64,000 bases of DNA. Source: Alloyangia mangrovi. GTDB lineage: Bacteria > Pseudomonadota > Alphaproteobacteria > Rhodobacterales > Rhodobacteraceae. Both the position numbers and the translations under genes were made by a program. The notes beneath the pieces were generated by a model. That model did no database searches, had not been told where the DNA came from, and saw only the letters and a program-made list of their open reading frames with translations. Positions 52,242-61,009 of the stretch are shown here, in pieces (within the stretch, counting starts at the first letter, position 1; each line of letters opens with the position of its first letter). The DNA lies in assembly GCF_002300555.2 (NCBI RefSeq), contig NZ_NTHN02000004.1:105137-169136 (forward strand), read 5' to 3'.

Positions 52242-52271
52242 GCATCGCCCGGCGTCTGGCCGGGGCGATGC
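52242..52271. terminator. Hairpin after the flavin oxidoreductase gene
   Basis: GCATCGCCC / GGGCGATGC form a 9-bp stem, extended inward by GGC/GCC with a one-base bulge. It lies 14 bases past the stop of the minus-strand oxidoreductase. A terminator function is likely. The remaining spacer down to 52067 shows nothing else clear. Confidence 0.5.
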
Positions 52272-52284
52272 TTCGGGATTTGGC

Positions 52285-53304
52285 TCAGCGCCAGCCGAGG
52301 GCGGGGGCCACGTGGGTGAGGATATTCTCGATCACGTGGGCGTTGTAATCGACCCCCAGCGAGTTCGGGATGGTCAGCAGAAGCGTATCGGCTTCCTTGA
52401 TGCCTTCGTCGCCCTTGAGCTGCTCGATCAGCTTGTCGGGCTCGTCGGCATAGGAGCGGCCGAAGATCGAGCGCTGCTGCTCGATGAAGCCCACCGAATC
52501 CTGCTCCTTGCCGCCGCGGCCGAAGTACATCCGGTCCTCATCGCTGGTGATGGCGAAGATCGAGCGGCTGACCGAGACCCGCGGCTTGCGCGCATGGCCG
52601 GCCGATTTCCACGCCTCGCGGTAGGCGCGGATCTGCTGCGCCTGCTGGAGGTGGAAGGGCTCGCCGGTCTCGTCATCCTTGAGCGTCGAGCTTTGCAGGT
52701 TCATCCCCAGCATGGCGGCCCATTCGGCGGTCTTGTTCGAGCCGGCGCCCCACCAGATGCGGTCCTTCAGCCCCTCGGAATGCGGCTCGAGCCGCAGCTT
52801 GCCCGGCGGGTTGGGGAACATCGGGCGCGGGTTGGGCTCGGCGAAGCCATGGCCCTCGAGCATCTGCAGGAAGACCTGCGCGTGGCGGCGGCCCATGTCG
52901 GCGTCGGTCTCGTCTTCGGCCGGGCCATAGCCGAAGTAGCGCCACCCCTCGATCACCTGCTCGGGGCTGCCGCGGCTGATGCCGAGCTGCAGCCGGCCCT
53001 GGCTGATCAGGTCGGCGGCGCCGGCATCCTCGGCCATGTAGAGCGGGTTCTCGTAGCGCATATCGATGACGCCGGTGCCAATCTCGATCTTCTTGGTCCG
53101 CGCGCCGACGGCGGCGAGCAGCGGGAAGGGGCTTGCGTGCTGGCGGGCGAAGTGGTGGACGCGGAAGTAGGCGCCGTCGAGCCCCAGCTCCTCGGCGGCG
53201 ACCGACAGGTCGATCGCCTGCAAGAGCGCATCCGAGGCGGTGCGGGTGGCCGAGCCGCGTTGCGGGGACCAATGTCCGAAGGACAGGAAGCCGATCTTTT
53301 TCAT
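52285..53304 (-). CDS. LLM-class flavin-dependent oxidoreductase
   Basis: This 339-residue luciferase-like monooxygenase starts at 53304 with GAGGAG upstream. Family features: SFGHWSP near the N terminus, LSVAAEELGLDGAYFRVHHF, KIEIGTGVIDMRYENPLYMA and GRLQLGISRGSPEQVIEG. These enzymes use FMNH2 and oxygen. RutA, which opens uracil, is a distant family member, but the N-terminal pattern here is of the general LLM group, so the substrate is open. It lies upstream of the permease on the same strand, separated by 218 bases and a hairpin. Confidence 0.85.
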   Translation of the reverse strand: MKKIGFLSFGHWSPQRGSATRTASDALLQAIDLSVAAEELGLDGAYFRVHHFARQHASPFPLLAAVGARTKKIEIGTGVIDMRYENPLYMAEDAGAADLISQGRLQLGISRGSPEQVIEGWRYFGYGPAEDETDADMGRRHAQVFLQMLEGHGFAEPNPRPMFPNPPGKLRLEPHSEGLKDRIWWGAGSNKTAEWAAMLGMNLQSSTLKDDETGEPFHLQQAQQIRAYREAWKSAGHARKPRVSVSRSIFAITSDEDRMYFGRGGKEQDSVGFIEQQRSIFGRSYADEPDKLIEQLKGDEGIKEADTLLLTIPNSLGVDYNAHVIENILTHVAPALGWR

Positions 53305-53445
53305 AGCGATACTCCTCGGGCTGCGGCGGCAGCGGAAAGCATCCTCTGCCGGGCCCGTTTGAGCCATAGCTAGTCATTCGGGGGCGGGACCCGCAAGCCG
53401 GGCGGCTGTTTGCCCAAGCGCAGGACCTGTGCGCGGGTGGCCGGA

Positions 53446-54591
53446 TCAGTCGAGCCGCTTGCGGAACCGCAGCGAGGCCAGCCCCAGCCCCAGCAGCGCG
53501 AAGCCGAGCAGCCAGAGGCTGTCGGGCAGCAGGTCCATGAGCCCGGCATCGCGCAGCACCACGCCGCGGATGATCCGCATGAAGTGGGTCGCGGGCAGCA
53601 GGTCGGCGATCAGCTGGGCGCCGCGGGGCATGCCCTCGTAGGGGAACATGAAGCCCGAGAGCAGGATCGACGGCATCAGCACGAAGACGGTCATCTGCAT
53701 CGCCTGAAGCTGGTTGCTGGCCAGCGTCGAGAGCACCAGCCCCAGCGACAGGCTCGCGAGGATGAAGAGCAGCGTCACCAGCAGTAGCACCCAGAGCGAT
53801 CCCGCTACGGTCACCGAGAAGAGCAGCGCGCCGAGCCCGAGGATGATCGCCACCTGGATGAGGCCGATGCCGACATAGGGGATGATCTTGCCGATCATGA
53901 TCTCGACGGGGCGGATCGGCGTGGTGATCAGCATCTCCATGTTGCCGCGCTCGCTTTCGCGGACGATGGCGGCCGAGGTGAACATGATCATCGTCATGGT
54001 CAGGATGATGCCCACCAGCCCCGGCACGATGTTCACCACCGAGCGCTGCTCGGGATTGTAGAAGAGGGTGACCTCGAAGGTCGGCGTGGCGGTATTGGTG
54101 GAGTCGCGGAACATCTCGCCGAGCGGCATGCCGCGCAGCGAGCGGATCGCGGCGGCGACCAGCGTGTCCGAGCCGTCCGCCACCCATTGCGCGATGGGCC
54201 GGGCCTCGACCTCCTGCAGGCCGTCGGCGAAGCGGCTGCCGATCGCCGGGTTGCGCACCAGCCTCTGCGCCACGTCCTGCGGGATGATGAAGGCGGCGCG
54301 CACCTCGGCGCGGACAATGGCCCGCTCGGCTTCGGCGACAGTGGCGACGTGCTGCTCGAAGCGCACCACCTGCGTCGCCTCGACCATCTGCACAAGGCTG
54401 CGGCTGAGGTTGCTTTCGCTCTGGTCGACCAGCACGGCGGGGATATGGCGGATCTCGGTGTTGATCGCGTAGCCGAAAAGCACAAGCTGGATCAGCGGGA
54501 TCATCACGATCATGCCAAAGGTCATCCGGTCGCGCCGCAGCTGCAGCAGCTCCTTGCGCAGGATCGCCAGAATGCGCCGGCCGGAAATCAT
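53446..54591 (-). CDS. ABC-2 type exporter permease (YbhR/YhhJ-like)
   Basis: This 381-residue permease has one N-terminal helix (about 20-40, GMIVMIPLIQLVLFGYAINT), a large periplasmic domain (about 45-185) and a cluster of five helices at the C terminus (ILTMTMIMFTSAAIVRESER; LLVTLLFILASLSLGLVLST). The motif RESERGNMEMLITTPIRPVE is typical of drug-efflux ABC-2 permeases. It overlaps the ATPase gene by 4 bases. With that ATPase and an HlyD-type adaptor it forms a three-gene efflux system. Confidence 0.92.
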   Translation of the reverse strand: MISGRRILAILRKELLQLRRDRMTFGMIVMIPLIQLVLFGYAINTEIRHIPAVLVDQSESNLSRSLVQMVEATQVVRFEQHVATVAEAERAIVRAEVRAAFIIPQDVAQRLVRNPAIGSRFADGLQEVEARPIAQWVADGSDTLVAAAIRSLRGMPLGEMFRDSTNTATPTFEVTLFYNPEQRSVVNIVPGLVGIILTMTMIMFTSAAIVRESERGNMEMLITTPIRPVEIMIGKIIPYVGIGLIQVAIILGLGALLFSVTVAGSLWVLLLVTLLFILASLSLGLVLSTLASNQLQAMQMTVFVLMPSILLSGFMFPYEGMPRGAQLIADLLPATHFMRIIRGVVLRDAGLMDLLPDSLWLLGFALLGLGLASLRFRKRLD

Positions 54592-55514
54592 TGGTCCCGT
54601 CCGTGGGTGGCCAGCACGAAGACGTCCTCGAGATTGGGAGAGATGGCCCGCACCGCGGCGTCGGGGTGACCTGCCAGGGCCTCTCTCACAAGTGCTTCGG
54701 GATCGCCGGTGCCCTCGGTCACCAGTACCCGCAGCCGTTCGCCGATCTGCGCCACCGACACGATGCCCTCCTTGCCTGAGAGTGCGCGCCCGATGCGGCG
54801 GGGGTCTTTGGCCTCCACCTCCACGGCGCGCCCGGCGATCCGGTCCATCAGCGCGCGCGGCGTGCCGTCGGCGCATTTGCGGCCGCGGTCGAGGATGGCG
54901 ATGCGGTGGCAGCGTTCGGCCTCGTCCATCAGGTGGGTCGAGACGATCATCGTGGTGCCGGCATCGACGAGATCGAAGAGCTGCTCCCAGAAGGCCCGGC
55001 GAGACTCGGGATCGACCGCCGCCGTCGGCTCGTCGAGGAACAGCAGCTCCGGCTCGTGCATCACCGTGGCGGCAAGCGCGAGGCGCTGGCGCTGGCCGCC
55101 GCTGAGCGCCCCGGCCAGAACGTTCGCCTGCTCGTGCAGCGTGTAGGTGTCCATCAGCTCGGCGATGCGCTGGCGTTTGCGGCGCGCGGGAAGGTCGTGG
55201 ATCTCGGCGATGAAGCGCAGGTTCTCCAGCACCGTGAGGTCGCGGTAGTAGGTAAAGCCCTGCGTCATGTAGCCGATGCGCCGCTTCACCGCCTCGGCGT
55301 CGCCGGGCAGGCGCGCGCCCAGAACCTCGGCATGACCCGAGGTCGGCGTCAGCAGCCCGGTCAGCATCCGCATGGCGGTGGTCTTGCCAGAGCCGTTGGG
55401 GCCGAGCAGCCCATAGACCACGCCCTTGGGGATCGCGAGATCGAGTCCATCCACCGCCAGCTTGTCTCCGAAGCGCCGGGTGAGCCCGAAGGTTTGGGCA
55501 ACCGCCTCGCTCAT
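54588..55514 (-). CDS. ABC exporter ATPase (YbhF-like)
   Basis: This 308-residue ATPase has Walker A GPNGSGKTTAMRM at about 38-50, signature LSGGQRQRLALAATVM, Walker B LLFLDEPTAAVDPESR and an H-loop STHLMDEAERC. A C-terminal extension (about 225-305) is of the DrrA/YbhF type. It powers the ABC-2 permease downstream. It overlaps the adaptor gene by 4 bases and the permease by 4 bases. Confidence 0.93.
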   Translation of the reverse strand: MSEAVAQTFGLTRRFGDKLAVDGLDLAIPKGVVYGLLGPNGSGKTTAMRMLTGLLTPTSGHAEVLGARLPGDAEAVKRRIGYMTQGFTYYRDLTVLENLRFIAEIHDLPARRKRQRIAELMDTYTLHEQANVLAGALSGGQRQRLALAATVMHEPELLFLDEPTAAVDPESRRAFWEQLFDLVDAGTTMIVSTHLMDEAERCHRIAILDRGRKCADGTPRALMDRIAGRAVEVEAKDPRRIGRALSGKEGIVSVAQIGERLRVLVTEGTGDPEALVREALAGHPDAAVRAISPNLEDVFVLATHGRDQ

Positions 55515-56470
55515 GGCAGATGCGCCGAGACCGGCAACCCCGCCGGAAGGTCCGCCGCCGTCTCCGGCAGCGCCACCTCGGCCGGGTAGACCAGCCGGCT
55601 GCGCTGCTCCTGGTTTAGCGCGTAATAGGGCGTGAAGGCGGGCTCGTTGCTTATCCAGCGCAGTGTGCCATCGTAGGCCGCGCCATCGCCGTCGAGGCTG
55701 ACGGAGATCGGATCGCCGATCGCCAGCCCGGCGCGGGAAGCCTCGGGCACGTAGATGCGCGCATAGGGCCGATCACCGGTCAGCAGCACGGCGACAGGGC
55801 TGCCGAGCGGCACCCGCTCGCCGCGGTTCCACGGCAGGCTGTCGAGCAGCCCGTCGCGCGAGGCGCGGATGGTCAGGTCGTCGAGCCGGGTGCGCTCTGC
55901 CGAGACCTGCGCCTCGGCGGCGGTCACATGCGCCTCGGCGATGCGGATGTCCTCGGCGCGGGCTCCGATCCGCAGCTCCTGCAGCGACTGCTCGGCGCTG
56001 GTCAGCTCGGCCAGCGCCGAGTTGCGCTGCGCCACCACCTCGTCGAGCCGGGCGGCGGTGACCGTGCCGGTCTCAACCAGCCGGGCGTTGCGCTCGTAAC
56101 TCGCCTGCGCCTCCTGGTAGACCGCGCGGGCGCCCTCGACCCGCGCCTCGGCGATGGCGAATTCCTCGGGGCGGGCGCCGGTGCGCATCCGCTCGAGATC
56201 GGCCTCGGCCTCGGCGAGCTGCGCCTGCGCCACTGCCAGCTGAGCCTGTTGCAGGGTGTCGTCGAGCTGCACGAGCACGTCGCCCGCCTGTACCGCGCTG
56301 CCCTCGGCGATCGGCAGGTCCGTGATGATCTCGTTGGCGGTTGCGGTCAGCAGCACGCGCTCGCGCATGAGCTGACCGAGCGCCACATCGGCGGCCGGGC
56401 CGTCACAGGACTTGAGGCCGAACGGCAGCAGCAGCGCCAGACCCGCCAGACCCTTGAGCATTGCCACCAT
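55511..56470 (-). CDS. HlyD-family membrane-fusion (adaptor) protein
   Basis: This 319-residue adaptor has an N-terminal hydrophobic anchor (about 4-20), a biotinyl-lipoyl-like segment (IITDLPIAEGSAVQAGDVLV), a long alpha hairpin (about 65-190, QAQLAVAQAQLAEAEADLER) and a beta-barrel part (NRGERVPLGSPVAVLLTGDR). It links the inner-membrane ABC pump to an outer-membrane channel. The start at 56470 has GGGAGAGG upstream. First gene of the efflux operon adaptor-ATPase-permease. The substrate is unknown. Confidence 0.88.
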   Translation of the reverse strand: MVAMLKGLAGLALLLPFGLKSCDGPAADVALGQLMRERVLLTATANEIITDLPIAEGSAVQAGDVLVQLDDTLQQAQLAVAQAQLAEAEADLERMRTGARPEEFAIAEARVEGARAVYQEAQASYERNARLVETGTVTAARLDEVVAQRNSALAELTSAEQSLQELRIGARAEDIRIAEAHVTAAEAQVSAERTRLDDLTIRASRDGLLDSLPWNRGERVPLGSPVAVLLTGDRPYARIYVPEASRAGLAIGDPISVSLDGDGAAYDGTLRWISNEPAFTPYYALNQEQRSRLVYPAEVALPETAADLPAGLPVSAHLP

Positions 56471-56574
56471 GCGTGCCTCTCCCGTTCTGGACGCGCGCGG
56501 CATCCGTCCCGGCCAGCCTCGCCCGCGAGGGGCCTCGAGTCCATGATTTTGATCAAGGCCTTGCGGGCTTCACC

Positions 56575-57381
56575 TCAGGCTCGGACCTCGGCGATGGCAA
56601 AGACCGCGGGAGCGTCGAAGGAGACCGTGCCGTCGGAATTGCGATACCGGCCAAGCCGGTCCTCTGCCGCCGTCTTGAGCGCGGCCATGATCTCCGGCGT
56701 TGCCATGTCGGCCAGGGTCCAGCCACCGATCTCGGTGTCGAGCCAGCCCGCGAGCGAGGCATGACGCACCTGCCCGGTCTTGTGGATGCGCTGCGCTGCG
56801 CCGAGACCCGCCTCCTTGAGCAGCGCCTCCAGGTCCCCGGCGGCGCCGAGGCAGAAGGGGGCTTTCAGGGCCTCCGCCGCCTCCGGCCCCATGACCTCGC
56901 CGAGCAGGGGGATGAGGTCGCGGTAGCCCGGCGAGTCCTCCCATGGATCGAAGACCGAGACCGCCACGTGCCCGCCCGGGTGGCAGACCCGGCGCATCTC
57001 GCGCAGCGCCTGCACGCGGTCCTCGAAGAACATCAGCGCGAACTGGCAGGTCACCGCGTCAAAGGCATCGTCGTCGAAGGGCAGCGCCTCGGCCGGGGCG
57101 CGCTGGAACTGCACATGCGGCTCCAGCTCGCGGGCTACGGTCAGCATGCCCTCGTTGATGTCCACCGCGCTCACGCTCGCGCCGCGTTTCAGCGCCGCCC
57201 GGGCCACGACCCCTGTGCCGGTCGCCACGTCGAGCACCCGGCCGCCGCCCCGGATACCCGCCGCCTCGACCAGCCATGGGGCGAATTGCCCGAAGAGCGC
57301 CGGAACGAAGAACGACTCGTAGACGCGCGCCGCCTCGGCCGTGATCTGGCCGGTGGCAGCGTCTTGCTTTTCCATACCCAT
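56575..57381 (-). CDS. SAM-dependent methyltransferase
   Basis: This 268-residue class I methyltransferase shows motif I VLDVATGTGVVAR at about 49-61, motif II around SAVDINEGML, and post-motif FDDDAFDAVTCQFALMFFED, with MRRVCHPGGHVAVSVFDPW following. It belongs to the UbiE-like Methyltransf_11 group. The substrate is unknown. GGAGGAGG lies directly upstream, and ATG 57375 is an equally possible start. It lies upstream of the efflux operon on the same strand with a 104-base gap. Confidence 0.85.
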   Translation of the reverse strand: MGMEKQDAATGQITAEAARVYESFFVPALFGQFAPWLVEAAGIRGGGRVLDVATGTGVVARAALKRGASVSAVDINEGMLTVARELEPHVQFQRAPAEALPFDDDAFDAVTCQFALMFFEDRVQALREMRRVCHPGGHVAVSVFDPWEDSPGYRDLIPLLGEVMGPEAAEALKAPFCLGAAGDLEALLKEAGLGAAQRIHKTGQVRHASLAGWLDTEIGGWTLADMATPEIMAALKTAAEDRLGRYRNSDGTVSFDAPAVFAIAEVRA

Positions 57382-57449
57382 CGCCTCCTCCTGTCGTCAG
57401 AGCATCGATGCGCCGAGTATAGCACAGACCGCCCCCGGTGGAGCGGCAC

Positions 57450-57483
57450 GCGGCGCCCCGGGGACTTTCCCGGAGGGCGCCGC
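57450..57483. terminator. Hairpin after the acyl-CoA-dehydrogenase-like gene
   Basis: GCGGCGCCC / GGGCGCCGC gives a perfect 9-bp stem, with CGGG/CCCG pairing inside. It lies 34 bases past the stop of the minus-strand gene at 57517. No T run follows. Likely terminator. Confidence 0.5.
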
Positions 57484-57516
57484 GACCCGTCAGCGCCTGG
57501 GAGGCGGGGAGCCGGT

Positions 57517-58668
57517 TCAGTAGATCTCGTCGATCGACTGACCGAGCGCGAGGGCGCCGACGTATTCCGCTTGGATCTCCTTTTGCAGCGGATGGTAGCG
57601 GGCGGCCTGGATGTCGCGAAACAGCCGCTCGAGTTCCGCCTTGCGGTAGAAGCCCGCGCCACCCGCCAGTTCCATGGCCAGCTCGACCGTGAGGATCGCG
57701 TTCTCCTCGACCAGCCGGCGGCCAGTCATTACTTGCCCGACGGTCTCGGCCGCAGGTGCGTTCAGCTCGCAGGTGGCCACCATGTGGGCGTGGGCGAGCC
57801 GCGCGGTGCAGAGTGCCGTCTCCATCCGCCCGGCGCGGTCGCGCAGCAGGCGCGAGGCGGGGCGCCGCGTGGCGATCTCCACCGCGAGATCCCGCGCCCG
57901 CTCGGCGACGCCGAGATAGACCGCGTAGATGATCGGAAAGGCGATGGTGCCCAGCATGAAGAAGATCGGGTGCCACCGGCCCTGCGGACGTTTCACCGCG
58001 ACTTTTTCGGCGGGCACGAAGAGCCCCTCAATCATCACGTCGTGGCTTCCGGTGCCGCGCATCCCCAGCGTGTGCCAGGTGTCGAGCACCGAGACCTCTT
58101 TCGCGGCCATGGGGCAGGGGAAGTGCAGGATCGTCCCACCCTCCTCGGGCGAGATCGCGCTGGTCATCAGCAGATCCCCGGCAGGCGCGCCCGAGACGAA
58201 CATCTTTCGGGCGGTGATGCGGTAGCCGCCCTCGACCGGCTCGGCCTTGCCAGATCCACCGATCCAGTCACCGCCGCCGGAGGAGAGCAGCACCAGCTTC
58301 TCGGCGGCGATGCGTTTCAGCAGCGGTTCGGTCTTGTCCCGCGTCGCCTGCTGGTGGTGCCAGCGCCAGGCGGGAAAGGCGACCTGGTGGGTGTGCATGG
58401 ACAGCGCCAGCGCGGTGGACGAGCAGCCGTGCGCCACACGGCGCAGCATGTCGCAGAGCGCGCGGATATCGGCGCCGCCGCCGCCCAGCTCCGCCGGCAC
58501 CCCGGCGTCGATCAGCCCGGCCTGCTTGGCCCTGAGGTAATTCTCGGCGACGAAGCTGTCGTCGTCGTCGCGGGCCATGGCCTCCTTGGCGCAGCCGGCC
58601 GCGAACTCTTCGGCGATGGCGGTGAAGTCCCGCGTCACCGGGCGGTCGAGTGTCTCGATCTCGGTCAT
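57517..58668 (-). CDS. Acyl-CoA-dehydrogenase-family flavoprotein
   Basis: This 383-residue protein has the acyl-CoA dehydrogenase fold: N-terminal helices (AGLIDAGVPAELGGGGADIR), a central beta domain (KMFVSGAPAGDLLMTSAI, TWHTLGMRGTGSHDVMIEGL) and a C-terminal four-helix domain (ELAGGAGFYRKAELERLFRD). The usual catalytic Glu is not obvious, and the GTGSHDV pattern is of the DszC/HpaA-like monooxygenase branch. The enzyme may therefore be a flavin monooxygenase rather than a CoA dehydrogenase. It is divergent from an HxlR regulator, which is likely to control it. Confidence 0.82.
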   Translation of the reverse strand: MTEIETLDRPVTRDFTAIAEEFAAGCAKEAMARDDDDSFVAENYLRAKQAGLIDAGVPAELGGGGADIRALCDMLRRVAHGCSSTALALSMHTHQVAFPAWRWHHQQATRDKTEPLLKRIAAEKLVLLSSGGGDWIGGSGKAEPVEGGYRITARKMFVSGAPAGDLLMTSAISPEEGGTILHFPCPMAAKEVSVLDTWHTLGMRGTGSHDVMIEGLFVPAEKVAVKRPQGRWHPIFFMLGTIAFPIIYAVYLGVAERARDLAVEIATRRPASRLLRDRAGRMETALCTARLAHAHMVATCELNAPAAETVGQVMTGRRLVEENAILTVELAMELAGGAGFYRKAELERLFRDIQAARYHPLQKEIQAEYVGALALGQSIDEIY

Positions 58669-58753
58669 CTCGTGGTCCTTTCATTCCCTGTCGTCCCACA
58701 AGCATGCCAGAGTCGACACAGAGCGATAGTTCAGGAAATGAATCGGCTCTGGT

Positions 58754-59458
58754 ATGATCCCGCGCATGGAGATCACCAACCTCTATGGGCAGTTCTGCCC
58801 GATCTCGATGGCGTCCGAGGTCTTCTGCACGCGCTGGACACCGCTTGTCGTGCGCGAACTGCTCTGCGGATCGACCCGGTTCAACGACATCCGCAAGGGT
58901 GTGCCCAAGATGTCGCCCAGCCTTTTGTCAAAGCGCCTCAAGGAGTTGGAACTGGCCGGGGTGATCCGCACGGTGCAGACCGACCGCGGCTCGCCGGAAT
59001 ATCATCTCACCCCAGCGGGCGAGGAACTGCGCCCGATCGTGATGGGCATCGGCAATTGGGGGCAGCGCTGGGTCGAGTCGCGGCTCTCGCTGCGCAATCT
59101 CGATCCGTCGCTGCTGATGTGGGACATCCGCCGGAATTTCGACCCGTATCCGCGCCCCGACCGGCGCTGCACGATTCAGTTTCTGTACCCGGAAATCGGG
59201 GAAAACCTGCGCGATTGGTGGCTCGTGGTCGGCACCGACGACACCGATCTGTGCAAGTTCGACCCCGGCTACGAGGTCGATATCCTGGTGACCGCCGATC
59301 TGCGGGCGATGACCTCGGTCTGGATGGGCCTGTCCAAGCTGCCCGACGAGATCGACGCGGGCCACATCCAGATCGACGCCATGCCGGAGCTGGAAAGCCG
59401 CCTAAAGGCCTGGCTGAAACTCAGCGTCTTCGCGCCGCAGCACCGCATGGTGGACTGA
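58754..59458 (+). CDS. HxlR-family regulator with C-terminal SCP2-like domain
   Basis: This 234-residue regulator has an HxlR winged helix at about 12-105: CPISMASEVFCTRWTPLVVR, STRFNDIRKGVPKMSPSLLS, KRLKELELAGVIRTVQ. HxlR proteins usually end there. Here about 120 more residues follow, whose end (YEVDILVTADLRAMTSVWMG, AGHIQIDAMPELESRLKAWL) resembles the SCP2 sterol-carrier fold, a likely ligand pocket for a hydrophobic effector. It is divergent from the acyl-CoA-dehydrogenase-like gene, its probable target. ATG 58766 is an alternative start. Confidence 0.83.
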   Translation: MIPRMEITNLYGQFCPISMASEVFCTRWTPLVVRELLCGSTRFNDIRKGVPKMSPSLLSKRLKELELAGVIRTVQTDRGSPEYHLTPAGEELRPIVMGIGNWGQRWVESRLSLRNLDPSLLMWDIRRNFDPYPRPDRRCTIQFLYPEIGENLRDWWLVVGTDDTDLCKFDPGYEVDILVTADLRAMTSVWMGLSKLPDEIDAGHIQIDAMPELESRLKAWLKLSVFAPQHRMVD

Positions 59459-59473
59459 GCGCGTCGAAGGTGG

Positions 59474-59509
59474 GCCTCCTGCCCCGGCCGCGGGTGCGGG
59501 GCAGGAGGC
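59474..59509. terminator. Bidirectional terminator hairpin
   Basis: GCCTCCTGCCCCG / CGGGGCAGGAGGC make a perfect 13-bp stem with a 10-base loop. It lies between the convergent HxlR and esterase stops and can serve both. Confidence 0.85.
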
Positions 59510-59516
59510 TGAGAAG

Positions 59517-60911
59517 TCACTCGATCATGATCGAGCTTGGCGCGGTGCCCTGGTTCATCCAGGCCTCCAGCGGGGTCATCGGATCGAGCGAGGACCAGTT
59601 CACCCCGTTCGGGCTGGGCAGGATGCCGCAGTGATCGAGACCCGGCACCATGAAGAGCTTTACGCTCTCGTTCAGCGTGGCCTCGCCTCCGGCCAGCTCT
59701 GCTGCCTGTTCGTACCAATCGACCGTCTTGTAGGGCGTCACTATGGAATCCGCCCAGCCGTGGTAGACGATCATCTTGCCGCCCGCCGCGCGGAAGGCCG
59801 AGAGATCCGGATTGTCGCCGTTATAGAGATCGGCCGCCGTCGCCATGCGCGCGGGGTCCGTCTCGAAGTCGAAGGACAGCGGCGAGTAGTCGGTGCCCGG
59901 ATCCTCCGCAAAGGCCATGTGGCGGGTGAACCCACCCGCAAAGCCCGCGACCATCTTCCCGGCCCCCTCGGCATTGCCGGTCAGCCAGAGCCACCAGAAG
60001 GGCTCCGAGCCCTCGGGGATGCCGCCGGGATAGAGCTGTTCGCCCGCCGCGTTGCGCGGCCCCTCGCGCCATTTCGCCAATGTGTCGAGCTGCTGGTTGC
60101 TGAGGCCGAGGCCGGTATAGTCGACCTCGCAGGCGCGCGGATCGGCGATCACCCCATCCTCGGTCCCGTCCGCGCCGTCGCATTGCTGCATCACCGCCGC
60201 GCCGATCTTCGCGGCCTCGTCGGGCCCGAGGATCTGACTGCCATCCTCGGCGGTATTGGCCTGAAGGGTCCAGGACATCGCGGTTCCGACGAGCCCGGTG
60301 TAGTCCATCGCCGGGGCACCGGAGATGATCCCATCGAACATCTCGGGGTAGCGCTGCGCCGCCACATGCGCCATGCGCCCGCCGGTCGAGCAACCCTGGA
60401 AGATCGCCTGGCTCGACGGCGTGCCGTAGAAGGCATCGATCATCACCTGCGCGACCCGGTTGGTCTCGCCGATCGAGCGCCAGCCCCAGTCGCGCTCGGC
60501 GTCGGGATTGTCCTGCGCCCAGGTCGCCTCGGTCACCGCGAGTGCATGGTGACCGCTGTCCGAGGTGGCCGTGGCGTAGCCGCGCTCGAGCCCCGGGCGC
60601 ATGGCGTTGACCCAGGACTGACCGCCGTCAGCACGCCCGAGGATGCCGCAAAAGCCGCCGCAGCCCGCCTGGTAGAACTTGCCGTTCCAGCCCGAGAGCG
60701 GCAGTCGGACCTCGATCGAAATGGCGGGCAGGGCGGTGGCCCGCACCTCGCAATATTGCGGCAGGCCCTCGGGGCTCAGGACCCGGGCCGAGGTGACATG
60801 GCCGCCGTCGAAGACCGCGTCGCGCAGGGCGCTGCAGTCCTCGGGCGTCTGATCGGCATAGGCGTAGGACGCGCTGGCCAGAAGGGCCAGCGTCATGGCG
60901 GTCAGCTTCAT
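59517..60911 (-). CDS. Tannase/feruloyl-esterase-family secreted hydrolase
   Basis: This 464-residue alpha/beta hydrolase has a signal peptide (about 1-19, ending SYAYAD). The catalytic Ser lies in FQGCSTGGRMA, the Asp in IVYHGWADSIVTPYK and the His in VPGLDHCGILPSPN. Several Cys pairs (ECS, YCE, CGGFCG) suggest disulfides, as in tannases and feruloyl esterases, and a calcium-loop-like acidic stretch (CDGADGTEDGVIADP) is present. It would cleave phenolic esters from plant or algal matter outside the cytoplasm. It lies downstream of a TetR gene on the same strand (98-base gap). Confidence 0.88.
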   Translation of the reverse strand: MKLTAMTLALLASASYAYADQTPEDCSALRDAVFDGGHVTSARVLSPEGLPQYCEVRATALPAISIEVRLPLSGWNGKFYQAGCGGFCGILGRADGGQSWVNAMRPGLERGYATATSDSGHHALAVTEATWAQDNPDAERDWGWRSIGETNRVAQVMIDAFYGTPSSQAIFQGCSTGGRMAHVAAQRYPEMFDGIISGAPAMDYTGLVGTAMSWTLQANTAEDGSQILGPDEAAKIGAAVMQQCDGADGTEDGVIADPRACEVDYTGLGLSNQQLDTLAKWREGPRNAAGEQLYPGGIPEGSEPFWWLWLTGNAEGAGKMVAGFAGGFTRHMAFAEDPGTDYSPLSFDFETDPARMATAADLYNGDNPDLSAFRAAGGKMIVYHGWADSIVTPYKTVDWYEQAAELAGGEATLNESVKLFMVPGLDHCGILPSPNGVNWSSLDPMTPLEAWMNQGTAPSSIMIE

Positions 60912-61009
60912 GGATATCCTCCCAAATCTCCCGTGGGTAGAATTGCCTTGGGAGAAGAACCGCTCAAGGAATTTGTGCGGTGACGCAGCGTCCGCGCGAG
61001 TCTTGGGGA

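Noticed and set aside
52285..53304. RutA (uracil oxygenase)
   Set aside because: RutA is a luciferase-like enzyme and a RutG-like permease lies next door, but the sequence pattern is of the general LLM group and rutB, rutD, rutE are absent.
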